A stretch of DNA of 64,000 nt from Nitrobacter sp051535235. GTDB lineage: Bacteria > Pseudomonadota > Alphaproteobacteria > Rhizobiales > Xanthobacteraceae. The translations under genes were made by a program, and so were the position numbers. The notes beneath the pieces are model-generated. The model did no database searches, was not told the DNA's origin, and was given only the letters and a program-made list of their open reading frames with translations. How positions within the stretch are numbered: the stretch's first letter is position 1; each line of letters starts with the position of its first letter. Positions 15,004-23,361 of this stretch are shown here, piece by piece. The DNA lies in NCBI RefSeq assembly GCF_051535235.1, contig NZ_JBPPLZ010000007.1:1-64000 (forward strand), read 5' to 3'.

Positions 15004-17856
15004 TCAATCCAGCGCGCCGGTGACGGCGTCGCCAAGTTGCGACAGGCCGGATCGAAGATCGCCCTTGAGATGCACGCGGAGCGCGCGCCGTCCGCGACCG
15101 GTGAGCACGTCGAAATCGCCGCGCGCCTGCGCAGCCTTGATGGTGCCGAAGCTTATTTTCCGGCCAGGGATTTTCAGATCCCTTGCGTCGTCGGCGGTGA
15201 TCTCAAGAAAGACACCGCTGTCGGGGCCGCCCTTGTAGGCCTGTCCGGTCGAATGCAGGAAGCGCGGACCGAACTCGGCGCAGGTGGCGACTTTTTTACG
15301 GTTGCGAATAGCGACGCGCATCCGCTGCAGATCGCCGATGTGTTCATCGTCACGCGCGAGATAGGCCAAAAGCGCAACGTAGTCGCCGGGCTCCGCGCGC
15401 GCGAAGTGCGCCTTGAGCCACGACGACAGATCGCTGTTTGCGCCCTTTTCGCGCAAGGCGCGCGCATTTTCAGCGTCTGTGTAAAGATCGAAGCCTGCGA
15501 TGGAAACGGCCGGCTCCTCGTGCGGCAGCCTGCCGGTTTTCTCGAATGCCGTCGTCAGTTCACGAGTCTTGACCTTGGCGGATTCAACATCGGGCTGATC
15601 GAATGGATTGATACCGAGAATGGCGCCGGCAACGGCGGTTGCCATCTCGAACCTGAAAAACTCCTGGCCGAGTTGATCGATCGAATCCATCACGATCCGG
15701 ACCACCGGATGTCCGGCATTCTCGAGCGCCTGCAATTTTTCCTCGTGAGCGTCATCCTCTTCGTCCGCGGTGCGGATATCGATGAAGAAGCGGTCGTCGC
15801 CATAAAGACTTGCATCGCCGAGTGGCTCGCCATCGATCGGGATCAGGCCCTTGCCCTCCTTGCCGGTCGATTCTGCGATCAGTTGCTCGGCCCACGCGCC
15901 GAAATCCGCGATTTTCGGAGACGACAGGATCGTGACCTTGTCGCGGCCTTCGCGCCCGGCGAGGCCCATGGCAAGGCCAAGCTGAGCGCCGGGATTATCG
16001 TGCGGAGGCACCTCGGCGCCGCAGGACCGCACCATGGCGAGGGCGTTCCTGAGCAAGTCCGTCACGTCGATTCCCGCCGTCGCGGCAGGGACCAGCCCGA
16101 AGGGCGACAGCACCGAATAACGGCCGCCGATTGCGGGATCGCCATGGAAGGTGCGCGCATAGCCGAGTTTTGCCGCTTCCTTGTCGAGCGACGAGCCGGG
16201 ATCGGTGACCGCGATGAAGCGATGGCCTGCCTTGTCGGCGCCGATCGCCTTCGCCACCCGCGCGTGAAAATAGTCTTTCAGCGCATTGGGCTCGGTGGTG
16301 CCGCCGGACTTGCTGGACACGATAAAGACGGTTCTTGCGACGTCGATCGAGGCTTCCAGCGCGCGAATCTGGGCGGGATCGGTGGAATCCAGCACGTGCA
16401 GCGTCGGAAAACCCGCCACCCTCGCAAAGGTCGTCGCCAGCACCTCCGGACCGAGACTCGATCCGCCCATGCCGAGCACGACCGCATCGGTGAATTTCTG
16501 CTTCTTCACCCGTTGCGCGTAGTCCTCATAGTCGGCGGCCCGATCGAATTCGGCGGCCGGGCTCGCAAGCCAGCCCAGCCATTCACTTTCGTCCGTGCCG
16601 GTCCACACCGATTTGTCATGTTGCCAAAGTTTGCGGAGTGTGCCGGCGGCCCGCCAGTCTTCCGCCTGTTGTTCGACGGTTTTCGCCATGGCCGAGCCAA
16701 GGGACAGCATCTGCTGGCCGATGGTGGAGCCGAGGATTTTCGCGCGCTTGCGGGCGACCGCGCCGAGCAGTTTGTCGGCGGCATCGTCGAACAACTGAAC
16801 GCCTTCCGTCACCAGATGCCGGGTGATCGCATCGAGCGAGATTCCCGAGCCTGCCAGCGCCGCGAGCGCCTGCCGTGCCTCGTCGAGATTTTCCTCAAGG
16901 CTGTCGCGCGATCTGCCGTGATCGCGGAAGGCTTCGAGGGTTGCCAGCGGGACGGTGTTGACCGTGTCCCTGCCGATCAGTTCCTCCACATAGAGGACGT
17001 CGCTGTAGTCCTTGTTCTTGGTACCGGTCGAAGCCCATAGCAGCCGCTGCGGCCGCGCGCCCCTGGCTTCCAGCGCCTGCCAGGAATCGCCCGCAAACAG
17101 GCGCTTGTAGTCCTGATAGGCGAGTTTGGCGTTGGCAATGGCGATCTTGCCCTTGAGCGATGCGAGACGCTGCTTTTCCGCGGGATCGTTGGCCTGAGCG
17201 ATCTTCTCGTCGAGCTGCTTGTCGACGGCGCTGTCGATGCGGCTGACGAAGAAGCTGGCGACGCTGGCGACGTGTGAAGGATCGCCGCCATTTCGCGCAT
17301 ACTCCTGAAGCCCGGACAAAAAGGCTTCGGCGACGTCGACGTAAACCTTCTGCGAAAACAGCAGTGTGATATTGATGCTGATGCCCTCGGAAATCAGGTG
17401 GCGGATGGCCGGCAGGCCTTCCGGCGTTGCCGGTACCTTGATCATCAGGTTCTTGCGGTTGACGGATTTCCACAGCCTCTCGGCCTCGGCGATTGTCGCC
17501 TTGGTGTCGTTGGCGAGATAGGGCGAGACCTCGAGGCTGACGAAGCCGTCGGCGCCGTCCAGCCGATCGTAGACCGGCCGCAGCACGTCGGCGGCGTGCT
17601 GGATGTCCTGGACCGCGAGCTGCTCGTAGATGCTGGCGACCGATCGATCGCCTTTGTCGAGAAGCCGAGCTATCGCGTTGTCATACTCGCCGGAGCTCCC
17701 GATGGCCTTCTCGAAGATCGAGGGGTTGGAGGTGACCCCGCGCACCCCGTCATTGTCGACGAGGTGTTTCAGATCGCCCTTGGCGATGAAGCCGCGCGCA
17801 AGGAAGTCGAGCCAGATCGCCTGGCCGTGATTCTGGAGTTCTCTGACAGGGTTCAT
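15004..17856 (-). CDS. tal-pgi: Bifunctional transaldolase / glucose-6-phosphate isomerase fusion
   Basis: The 950-residue protein joins two enzymes. Residues 1-370 are transaldolase, with GVTSNPSIFEKAI, SLEVSP and the Schiff-base lysine K140 in NLMIKVPAT. Residues about 385-950 are a phosphoglucose isomerase with VLGMGGSSLGPEV, VSSKSGGTTEPNA and a C-terminal part rich in SIS-type features. It links the non-oxidative pentose phosphate pathway to glucose 6-phosphate, so carbon can cycle back into Zwf. Such fusions are known in some alphaproteobacteria. It is encoded on the same strand as the gnd operon, 276 bases upstream of gnd; no gene is seen in that gap. Four 17-bp repeats lie about 175 bases upstream of its start. 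Confidence 0.92.
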   Translation of the reverse strand: MNPVRELQNHGQAIWLDFLARGFIAKGDLKHLVDNDGVRGVTSNPSIFEKAIGSSGEYDNAIARLLDKGDRSVASIYEQLAVQDIQHAADVLRPVYDRLDGADGFVSLEVSPYLANDTKATIAEAERLWKSVNRKNLMIKVPATPEGLPAIRHLISEGISINITLLFSQKVYVDVAEAFLSGLQEYARNGGDPSHVASVASFFVSRIDSAVDKQLDEKIAQANDPAEKQRLASLKGKIAIANAKLAYQDYKRLFAGDSWQALEARGARPQRLLWASTGTKNKDYSDVLYVEELIGRDTVNTVPLATLEAFRDHGRSRDSLEENLDEARQALAALAGSGISLDAITRHLVTEGVQLFDDAADKLLGAVARKRAKILGSTIGQQMLSLGSAMAKTVEQQAEDWRAAGTLRKLWQHDKSVWTGTDESEWLGWLASPAAEFDRAADYEDYAQRVKKQKFTDAVVLGMGGSSLGPEVLATTFARVAGFPTLHVLDSTDPAQIRALEASIDVARTVFIVSSKSGGTTEPNALKDYFHARVAKAIGADKAGHRFIAVTDPGSSLDKEAAKLGYARTFHGDPAIGGRYSVLSPFGLVPAATAGIDVTDLLRNALAMVRSCGAEVPPHDNPGAQLGLAMGLAGREGRDKVTILSSPKIADFGAWAEQLIAESTGKEGKGLIPIDGEPLGDASLYGDDRFFIDIRTADEEDDAHEEKLQALENAGHPVVRIVMDSIDQLGQEFFRFEMATAVAGAILGINPFDQPDVESAKVKTRELTTAFEKTGRLPHEEPAVSIAGFDLYTDAENARALREKGANSDLSSWLKAHFARAEPGDYVALLAYLARDDEHIGDLQRMRVAIRNRKKVATCAEFGPRFLHSTGQAYKGGPDSGVFLEITADDARDLKIPGRKISFGTIKAAQARGDFDVLTGRGRRALRVHLKGDLRSGLSQLGDAVTGALD

Positions 17857-18282
17857 GTTGTTCTTCTATGTTTTGACGCGCGCGCCATGGGAAGGCGTTT
17901 TCCGGACCGTCGGCGAGGCTCGGCAACTTGGCCGGGAAAAAATGGCCTCATCAAGGGGAGCTTGCCACTCTAATAACGTTTTTCGCGGGATATTGATCCC
18001 GCCCGGACATTGCTGGACCGGTTCGGCGAGTCGTGGCAAATCGGACTTCATGACAAATCCAAATTCATGGCAAATCCGAGTCATGACAAATCGATGTCGT
18101 CGTACCCGCAAGCTCCGGTTGCTTCGGATCCCTTTGGCTTCATCAGGAGTTTACAAGGGGCACCAATCCTGGCGACAAGATCGCGCGGCCGACGGGTCTT
18201 GTCGTCCCATCCTGCTCTCCGATAAAGAAAATGTGTGAGAACAGCCGTTGACAGGTTTCCCCCACGCCTTTGAGGTTCGTTC
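17857..18282. other. Divergent intergenic region between tal-pgi and the DUF6894 gene
   Basis: About 425 bases with no supported gene. The notable content is the four-unit 17-bp repeat at 18031-18097, described separately. The promoters of tal-pgi (minus) and of the DUF6894 gene (plus) must lie here. Confidence 0.5.
18031..18097 (+). repeat. Four tandem 17-bp repeats, core TCATGACAAATC
   Basis: Units start at 18031, 18048, 18065 and 18081 (periods 17, 17 and 16). The 12-base cores are TCGTGGCAAATC, TCATGACAAATC, TCATGGCAAATC and TCATGACAAATC; the other five bases vary. The array lies in the divergent promoter region of tal-pgi and a small gene. It looks like an iteron-type binding array; the binding protein is unknown. 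Confidence 0.6.
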
Positions 18283-18540
18283 ATGCCCCGATATTTTTTC
18301 AACACCCGTATCGGCAGCGACCTGATCCTCGATCCGGAGGGTGAGGAGCTGCGCGACCCCGACCATGCCTGGCGCGCCGCGCGGACGACGATCAAGGAAA
18401 TTCTTAAAACGGACGGCGAACAGCGCGCCATTCTCAACGCCGTGCTGGAGGTCACCGACGCGTCTGGCGAGATCGTCCTCGAATTTCCGTTTACCGAAGC
18501 CATCCTCGATTCGGTCGATCGGTCCTCGACGCGGCATTGA
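18283..18540 (+). CDS. DUF6894 family small protein
   Basis: The 85-residue protein starts MPRYFFNTRIGSDLILDPEG and continues with a helical stretch (DHAWRAARTTIKEIL), the pattern of the DUF6894 family that is abundant in rhizobia. It has no signal peptide or membrane segment. GAGG about 8 bases before the ATG supports the start. No function is known. The next gene (gpx) follows after 45 bases on the same strand, so they may be co-transcribed. Confidence 0.75.
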   Translation: MPRYFFNTRIGSDLILDPEGEELRDPDHAWRAARTTIKEILKTDGEQRAILNAVLEVTDASGEIVLEFPFTEAILDSVDRSSTRH

Positions 18541-18585
18541 TTTCGAAAATGGCCGGTCCCGCCATCGTCTGGTCGAAAGGTCGTC

Positions 18586-19062
18586 ATGTCTGGTGTCTTT
18601 GATTTTTCCGCGAACACGCTGGCTGGCGATCCCTGCGCGTTGAATAGGTTCGAGGGCCAGGTCCTTCTGATCGTGAATACCGCGAGCGCCTGCGGATTTA
18701 CCCCGCAATACAAGGACCTTGAGGAACTCTATCGGACCATGAAGCCGCGCGGATTTTCGGTGCTCGGCTTCCCCTGCAATCAGTTCGGCAAGCAGGAGCC
18801 GGGATCACCTGCGGATATCCAGCAGTTCTGCTCCACCAAGTATGACGTGACGTTTCCGATGTTCGAGAAGATCGACGTCAATGGCGATCATGCGCACCCT
18901 CTTTACAAATACCTCAAGCTTCAGAAGTCCGGATTGCTCGGCGCATCGATCAAGTGGAATTTCACGAAATTTCTGGTAGATCGGAGCGGCAACGTCGTCG
19001 GCCGCCACGCACCGACGACAAAGCCGAAAGCCCTGATCAACGAAATCGAGGCCCTGCTTTGA
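18586..19062 (+). CDS. Glutathione peroxidase family protein (cysteine type)
   Basis: The 158-residue protein has the catalytic tetrad regions of the family: Cys in NTASACGFTPQY, Gln and the second conserved segment in GFPCNQFGKQEPG, and Trp-Asn in KWNFTKFLVD. It reduces hydrogen or lipid peroxides; Cys-type bacterial members often use thioredoxin instead of glutathione. It is cytoplasmic, with no signal sequence. The stop overlaps the TTG start of the DUF3297 gene. Confidence 0.9.
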   Translation: MSGVFDFSANTLAGDPCALNRFEGQVLLIVNTASACGFTPQYKDLEELYRTMKPRGFSVLGFPCNQFGKQEPGSPADIQQFCSTKYDVTFPMFEKIDVNGDHAHPLYKYLKLQKSGLLGASIKWNFTKFLVDRSGNVVGRHAPTTKPKALINEIEALL

Positions 19063-19316
19063 CCGACCAGACCACGAACGACCAACTGCCCGATCGTTTG
19101 TCGACCGACCCGCGCAGCCCCTATTACGATGCAGCGATCCTTTCGCGCGATATCGGCATCCGCTTCAAGGGCGCCGAGAAGACCAACGTCGAGGAGTATT
19201 GCGTCAGTGAGGGCTGGATACGTGTCGCCGCCGGCAACGCCAGGGATCGCCATGGCAATCCGCTGACCATCAAGCTCACCGGTACGGTCGAGCCTTATTT
19301 CCGGACCGGAGGTTAG
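19059..19316 (+). CDS. DUF3297 family protein
   Basis: The small acidic protein (85 residues) contains DRLSTDPRSPYYDA, IGIRFKGAEKTNVEEYCVSEGW and a C-terminal KLTGTVEPYFR, which match the DUF3297 family of proteobacteria. The start is taken as TTG 19059, overlapping the gpx stop by four bases (TTGA), because the family's N-terminus (TDQ...LPDRLS) begins there and no ATG is available. Function is unknown. Coupling with the peroxidase may hint at a stress role, which is inference. Confidence 0.78.
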   Translation: MTDQTTNDQLPDRLSTDPRSPYYDAAILSRDIGIRFKGAEKTNVEEYCVSEGWIRVAAGNARDRHGNPLTIKLTGTVEPYFRTGG

Positions 19317-19600
19317 GCTCTACAGGGGGTGGCCGGCCTTGGTGCCTACTTTATGCAGGAGCAATGCCAGCAAAGGCGCTCGTAATTTTACCTTCGGAAA
19401 TTGCGCAAAAAACAAACGGAGAGAGCGTTGGATGCGATCTGTTCTCGCCGGCTGCTGTAAACCCTGATTTTGGATTGAATCGAACAAAAATCATGAATGT
19501 GATCGATTATAACATTTCATCCCGTTCTGGCTTCGCCTGACAGCGGATAAAACTGCGAGCAATTGCCGTCTTCCCCCGGCCATTTCCGAAAGCCGAAACC

Positions 19601-19957
19601 ATGCCCTTCACGATCCCGTCGTGGCTCCTGCCCATCCTGATGCTGTTCTGTTCGAACGTTTTCATGACCTTCGCCTGGTACGGACATCTGAAATTCAAGG
19701 AGAGCCCGCTTCCCCTGGTCATCATGATCAGTTGGAGCATAGCTTTGTTCGAATACTGGTTTGCGGTGCCGGCCAATCGCTGGGGCAGCGCGGTCTATTC
19801 GGCGGCTCAACTGAAGACCATTCAGGAAGTGATCACCCTCATTGTGTTCGCCGGCTTCTCGGTGATGTATCTGAAGCAGCCGCTGGGCTGGAATCATGCT
19901 CTCGGCTTTGCATTCGTAGCGCTCGGCGCATTCTTCATTTTCCACAAGTGGTCGTGA
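19601..19957 (+). CDS. DMT-superfamily DUF486 membrane protein
   Basis: The 118-residue protein has four predicted membrane helices (about 5-25, 35-55, 72-92 and 97-115) and the conserved start TIPSWLLPILMLFCSN with FAWYGHLKF. It is a half-size member of the drug/metabolite transporter superfamily (DUF486), whose substrates are unknown. It stands alone. The 284 bases before it are AT-rich and hold no gene. Confidence 0.82.
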   Translation: MPFTIPSWLLPILMLFCSNVFMTFAWYGHLKFKESPLPLVIMISWSIALFEYWFAVPANRWGSAVYSAAQLKTIQEVITLIVFAGFSVMYLKQPLGWNHALGFAFVALGAFFIFHKWS

Positions 19958-19999
19958 AGTGCAGGCGAACAGGCTAGAGTTTCAACTGCGTTGATCTTT

Positions 20000-20048
20000 G
20001 AGCATGATTTTTTCCTAAAACCGGTTTCCCCTTTTCGGGCTCATGCTC
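20000..20048. repeat. Short interspersed palindromic repeat (GAGCATGA ... TCATGCTC)
   Basis: The 49-base element has perfect 8-base inverted ends GAGCATGA and TCATGCTC, with AAAACCGGTTT near the centre. It is the type commonly found between genes in rhizobia and relatives. Its right end contains the stop codon of the metallophosphoesterase gene (20041-20043). Confidence 0.7.
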
Positions 20049-20955
20049 TGATCAACTGGACCCGCTGCAGTTCGGTGACCTCCGCTCGCTCGGCCGCCGC
20101 ACCGTCGGCAAAGCCGCGCACACGCTGCTCGCAGCGCCAGGCGTCGTCTTCACGCGTGATCGAAAATAGATTGTAGGCGGCGGGCGGATACTGCCGGTAA
20201 GTTGTCGCGGACGCCGACGGCACGCCGATGGCCGGCACGCGTCCGTTGGGCCCTTCGAACCACATGGTGGAATGAATGTGATCGTGTCCATGCAGGATCA
20301 GATCGACGCGATGCCGTTTGATGAGCGCCAGCAGCGCGTCCGCATCGGTCAGCCGCTTGTACGACGCTTTTGAGGACAGCGGATGATGGATCAGCAGCAC
20401 CCGAAAGTTCGGATCATCCGCGATCTGTGAAAAACCCTGCTCCAGCATATCGAGCTGGTTTGGTCCCAGCCAGCCGGTGGCCATGAACGGGGCGGTCGGC
20501 ACCGCCGACGACACGCCGATCAGCGTCAGCGGCCCTCTGCGGCGCAGGAACGGAAACGAGAGCGGCGCGCCCGCCCGGGCGCCGTCGCCGTGCATATATT
20601 CGGCCCATTGGGCGGTCTGTTTTGTCGTCACGCGAACATAGGCGTCGTGATTGCCGGGCACGAGGGTGACGTCGGCAGGCGCGCCGACGCTCTCGAGCCA
20701 TGCGCGTGCCTGGGTGAATTCGTCCGGGAGCGCAAGATTGACGAGGTCGCCGGTGATCGCGATATGGTCGGGCGATTGCGCCTTGATATCGGCGACCAGT
20801 GCGTCGGCGATGTCGCGCCGATGAATCCTGTAGCGGTAGCGTTTCCAGTTCACATAGCCGAGCATGCGCTTGCCCGCGAGTTCATACAGTCGCGGCCGAG
20901 GCAGCGGCGCCAGATGCGGATCGGACAGATGAGCGAGCGTGAATGCGGTCATCAT
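20041..20955 (-). CDS. Calcineurin-like metallophosphoesterase
   Basis: The 304-residue protein has all metal-binding blocks of the family: LSDPHL near residue 10, ITGDLVN, PGNHDAY, LLIHHP and LILHGHDH. Such enzymes hydrolyse phosphodiesters, such as cyclic nucleotides or lipid-linked substrates. It resembles the cytoplasmic CpdA/YkuE-like group but is not close enough for a firm substrate. The last codons run into the interspersed repeat at 20000-20048. There is no operon partner. Confidence 0.85.
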   Translation of the reverse strand: MMTAFTLAHLSDPHLAPLPRPRLYELAGKRMLGYVNWKRYRYRIHRRDIADALVADIKAQSPDHIAITGDLVNLALPDEFTQARAWLESVGAPADVTLVPGNHDAYVRVTTKQTAQWAEYMHGDGARAGAPLSFPFLRRRGPLTLIGVSSAVPTAPFMATGWLGPNQLDMLEQGFSQIADDPNFRVLLIHHPLSSKASYKRLTDADALLALIKRHRVDLILHGHDHIHSTMWFEGPNGRVPAIGVPSASATTYRQYPPAAYNLFSITREDDAWRCEQRVRGFADGAAAERAEVTELQRVQLIRA

Positions 20956-21051
20956 GACACTGTTATCGAACGGACAAACGTCGTGGATTTTCTTGTCGCA
21001 TGATCTTTCCGAGCGCGCTGCAAGTAGTGCAGGAATTTCAAGTCGGCGGTA

Positions 21052-22008
21052 CTAGGCGCTGCCGATCAGGATTCCGGCGAGAAACACCAGCGCGCCGCCG
21101 ACCGCGATCTGGAACGTCGCCTGCAACCATGGCGTATCCATGAAGCGGTGGCGCACCCAGGAGATGACGCCGAGTTCGACGATCACGACGGCGACCGCCA
21201 GCACGGTGGCCACGTAGAAATCCGGGATCAGGTAGGGCAGGGTGTGGCCGAGGCCGCCGACCGCCGTCATCAGTCCGCATACGCCGCCGCGGATCCACGG
21301 CGAGCCGCGGCCGCTCAATGTGCCGTCATCCGACAGTGCTTCGGCGAATCCCATGGAGATGCCGGCGCCGACGGAAGCCGCAAGACCCACCAGAAAGGTC
21401 TCGAACGGTTTGTGGGTCGCGAAGGCCGCCGCGAACAGCGGCGCCAGCGTCGAGACCGAGCCGTCCATGAGCCCGACAAGGCCCGGCTGCACATATTGCA
21501 AAACGAAGGCGCGGCGCTCGCTGTCGGACTCGCCGGCCTTGACCTTCTCCGTCAGATATTTCGCGGTGAGTTGGCCTGCCAGCGAATCGTGCCTGTCTTC
21601 CTCCTCGGCGAGGCCGATCAGCAATTCGCGGATCGATGCATCGCGCGTGGTTTCCGCAGCCTTGCGATAGAACCGCGCCGCCTCCTTCTCCATGCCCAGG
21701 ACGTATTTGCGGACATCCTCAAGGCCGAGCGGCCGCGTCAGCCACAGCGGTTTGCGCTTGATGAAGCCCTTGACGTCATGGCGGCGGATCAGCGGCAGGT
21801 AGTCGCCGAATTTTTCGCGGTAGAGATCGAACAGTCTGCCGCGATGGCGAACCTCTTCTTCCGCCATGCCGGAGAGAACGGCGGCGGAGGCCGGAAACGG
21901 CTCGGCCAGCCCTTCGGCAAATCCGTGATAGATGCGGCTGTCCTCTTCCTCGTTGGAGATGGCGAGCGCCAGAATCTCGCGTTCCGTCAAATCCGCAAAC
22001 TGCTTCAC
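21052..22008 (-). CDS. mbfA: Membrane-bound ferritin MbfA (ferritin-like plus VIT1/CCC1 domain)
   Basis: The product has about 318 residues if started at GTG 22008, which has GAGG 7 bases upstream; the frame is open further upstream but unlike the family. The N-terminal half is a ferritin-like four-helix domain with repeated ExxxE/ExxH iron ligands (SNEEEDSRIY, AEEEVRHR, EEEDRH). The C-terminal part has four to five membrane helices of the CCC1/VIT1 type (VGLMDGSVSTLAPLFAAAFAT and others). In Bradyrhizobium and Agrobacterium, MbfA exports iron and protects against iron and peroxide stress under Irr control. I found no clear Irr box in the 112-base gap to the divergent NUDIX gene. Confidence 0.88.
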   Translation of the reverse strand: MKQFADLTEREILALAISNEEEDSRIYHGFAEGLAEPFPASAAVLSGMAEEEVRHRGRLFDLYREKFGDYLPLIRRHDVKGFIKRKPLWLTRPLGLEDVRKYVLGMEKEAARFYRKAAETTRDASIRELLIGLAEEEDRHDSLAGQLTAKYLTEKVKAGESDSERRAFVLQYVQPGLVGLMDGSVSTLAPLFAAAFATHKPFETFLVGLAASVGAGISMGFAEALSDDGTLSGRGSPWIRGGVCGLMTAVGGLGHTLPYLIPDFYVATVLAVAVVIVELGVISWVRHRFMDTPWLQATFQIAVGGALVFLAGILIGSA

Positions 22009-22120
22009 TGCTGCCTCGTGCCCCGGAATATTTCCAAGGTTTTGGCAAGAGGACCGCTTTGATGCAAGGATCATGGGGATACGAATTGCGGCGAATCGCT
22101 GCGGCGGAGGTGCGCGCGTC

Positions 22121-22609
22121 ATGACTGTCGGGGGGGTGCGTCGCGGTTTGGAGCCCGTGCTGCGGCGGTTGTTTCACCTGTATTGGCGGTTTGCCCGCGG
22201 CATGACGCTGGGCGTGCGCGGTGTGGTGCTCGACGGCGACAACAGGGTGTTTCTGGTCCGGCACAGCTATGTGGCGGGCTGGCATCTGCCCGGCGGCGGT
22301 GTCGAAGTCGGCGAGGCGCTCCGCACGGCGCTGCAGCGTGAATTGATGGAGGAGGGACGAATCGAGATATCCGGCGAACCCGAGTTGCACGGCATTTTCC
22401 TTAACAGCCATGTTTCGCCGCGCGACCATGTCGCGGTCTATATCGTCAGGGACTTCCGGCAGGATCGCAAACCGGAGCCCAATCATGAGATCGTCGACTG
22501 CGGCTTTTTCGCCGCCAATGCCCTGCCGGCGGAGACCACGGTCGGCACGCGGCTGCGGATCGCTGAAGTTCTTGATCAGACGCCGCCGCCGCCCACCTGG
22601 CGACGCTGA
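22121..22609 (+). CDS. NUDIX hydrolase
   Basis: The 162-residue protein has a NUDIX box, from GWHLPGGGVEVGEALRTALQ through RELMEEG, near residues 60-85. These enzymes cleave nucleoside diphosphates linked to another group; the substrate here is not predictable. ATG 22121 was chosen because GGAGG lies about 10 bases upstream. It diverges from mbfA and is followed by a GNAT gene after 72 bases. Confidence 0.83.
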   Translation: MTVGGVRRGLEPVLRRLFHLYWRFARGMTLGVRGVVLDGDNRVFLVRHSYVAGWHLPGGGVEVGEALRTALQRELMEEGRIEISGEPELHGIFLNSHVSPRDHVAVYIVRDFRQDRKPEPNHEIVDCGFFAANALPAETTVGTRLRIAEVLDQTPPPPTWRR

Positions 22610-22681
22610 TCCCGGTCAGTCACCTGGACGGCGGCAGGCGATGGACCGCGCCCGTGGCAGGTGCTATCTCTCGCCCCTTCC

Positions 22682-23212
22682 ATGTCCGATCTGTCCCTGA
22701 CCATCCTGACCGAGACCGCCAACGACGCGCAGGCCATCGAGCGTCTGCATGAACGCACGTTCGGTCCGGGCCGCTTCGTTCTCAGCGCGTATCGGCTGCG
22801 TGAGCATGTCGATCACCTGCTTGAGTTGTCTTTTACCGCCCGCATCGGCACGCTGCTGGTCGGCTCGGTCAGGCTGTTGCCGGTCTGCATCGGCGATACG
22901 CCGGCGCTGCTGCTCGGGCCGCTGACGGTCGAGCCGCCGTTCCGCGGCCGCGGGATCGGCCACGCGCTGCTCGATCGCGCGCTGGGCGATGCAAAGGCGA
23001 AGGGACATCGGCTCGTGGTGCTGGTCGGCGACGAATCCTATTATGGCCGCGTCGGCTTCAAGGTGATTCCGAAAGGGCAGGTCGACATGCCGGGCCCGGT
23101 CGATCGGGCGCGGCTGTTGGTGTGCGAACTCGTCCCCGGCGCGTTCGAGGGCGTGTCCGGCATGATCCGGCCGGACTGGACGTTCGCGCGGGAGACGCCG
23201 ACCGCAAGTTGA
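22682..23212 (+). CDS. GNAT-family N-acetyltransferase
   Basis: The 176-residue protein shows the acetyl-CoA-binding signature LTVEPPFRGRGIGHALLDRAL and the C-terminal VGDESYYGRVGFKVI, typical of the YhbS-like GNAT group. Start ATG 22682 (MSDLSL) is preferred over the upstream in-frame ATG at 22661. The substrate is unknown. The C-terminal part (GMIRPDWTF) is also family-like. Confidence 0.85.
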   Translation: MSDLSLTILTETANDAQAIERLHERTFGPGRFVLSAYRLREHVDHLLELSFTARIGTLLVGSVRLLPVCIGDTPALLLGPLTVEPPFRGRGIGHALLDRALGDAKAKGHRLVVLVGDESYYGRVGFKVIPKGQVDMPGPVDRARLLVCELVPGAFEGVSGMIRPDWTFARETPTAS

Positions 23213-23259
23213 GGTCTACGCTCTTTTGCCGCCGGCAATCTGCCGTTTGTTGCTGCCGC

Positions 23260-23352
23260 CATGGCCCTGCTTGTCACGGGTATCCACGCCTTTAGCTAAC
23301 TTAAGTAGAAAACGAAAAGGCGTGGATGGCCGGAATAAATCTGGCCATGAAC
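23260..23352. repeat. Interspersed repeat, CATGGCC ... GGCCATG family
   Basis: Inverted ends CATGGCC and GGCCATG, with internal ATCCACGCCTTT and AAAGGCGTGGAT arms. It is the same family as 45413-45540, 57181-57268 and 61976-62064, here between convergent genes. Confidence 0.7.
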
Positions 23353-23361
23353 AAGACGAAC

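Noticed and set aside
14929..17040. 703-codon plus-strand open frame opposite tal-pgi
   Set aside because: Antisense shadow of a clearly recognisable enzyme fusion; low-complexity, Arg/Gly-rich translation.
18031..18097. CRISPR array
   Set aside because: The repeat units are only 12 bases with 4-5-base variable parts; there are no spacers of CRISPR length and no cas genes.
22009..22120. Irr box upstream of mbfA
   Set aside because: Expected from Bradyrhizobium, but no TTTAGAA..TTCTAAA-like palindrome was found in the gap.
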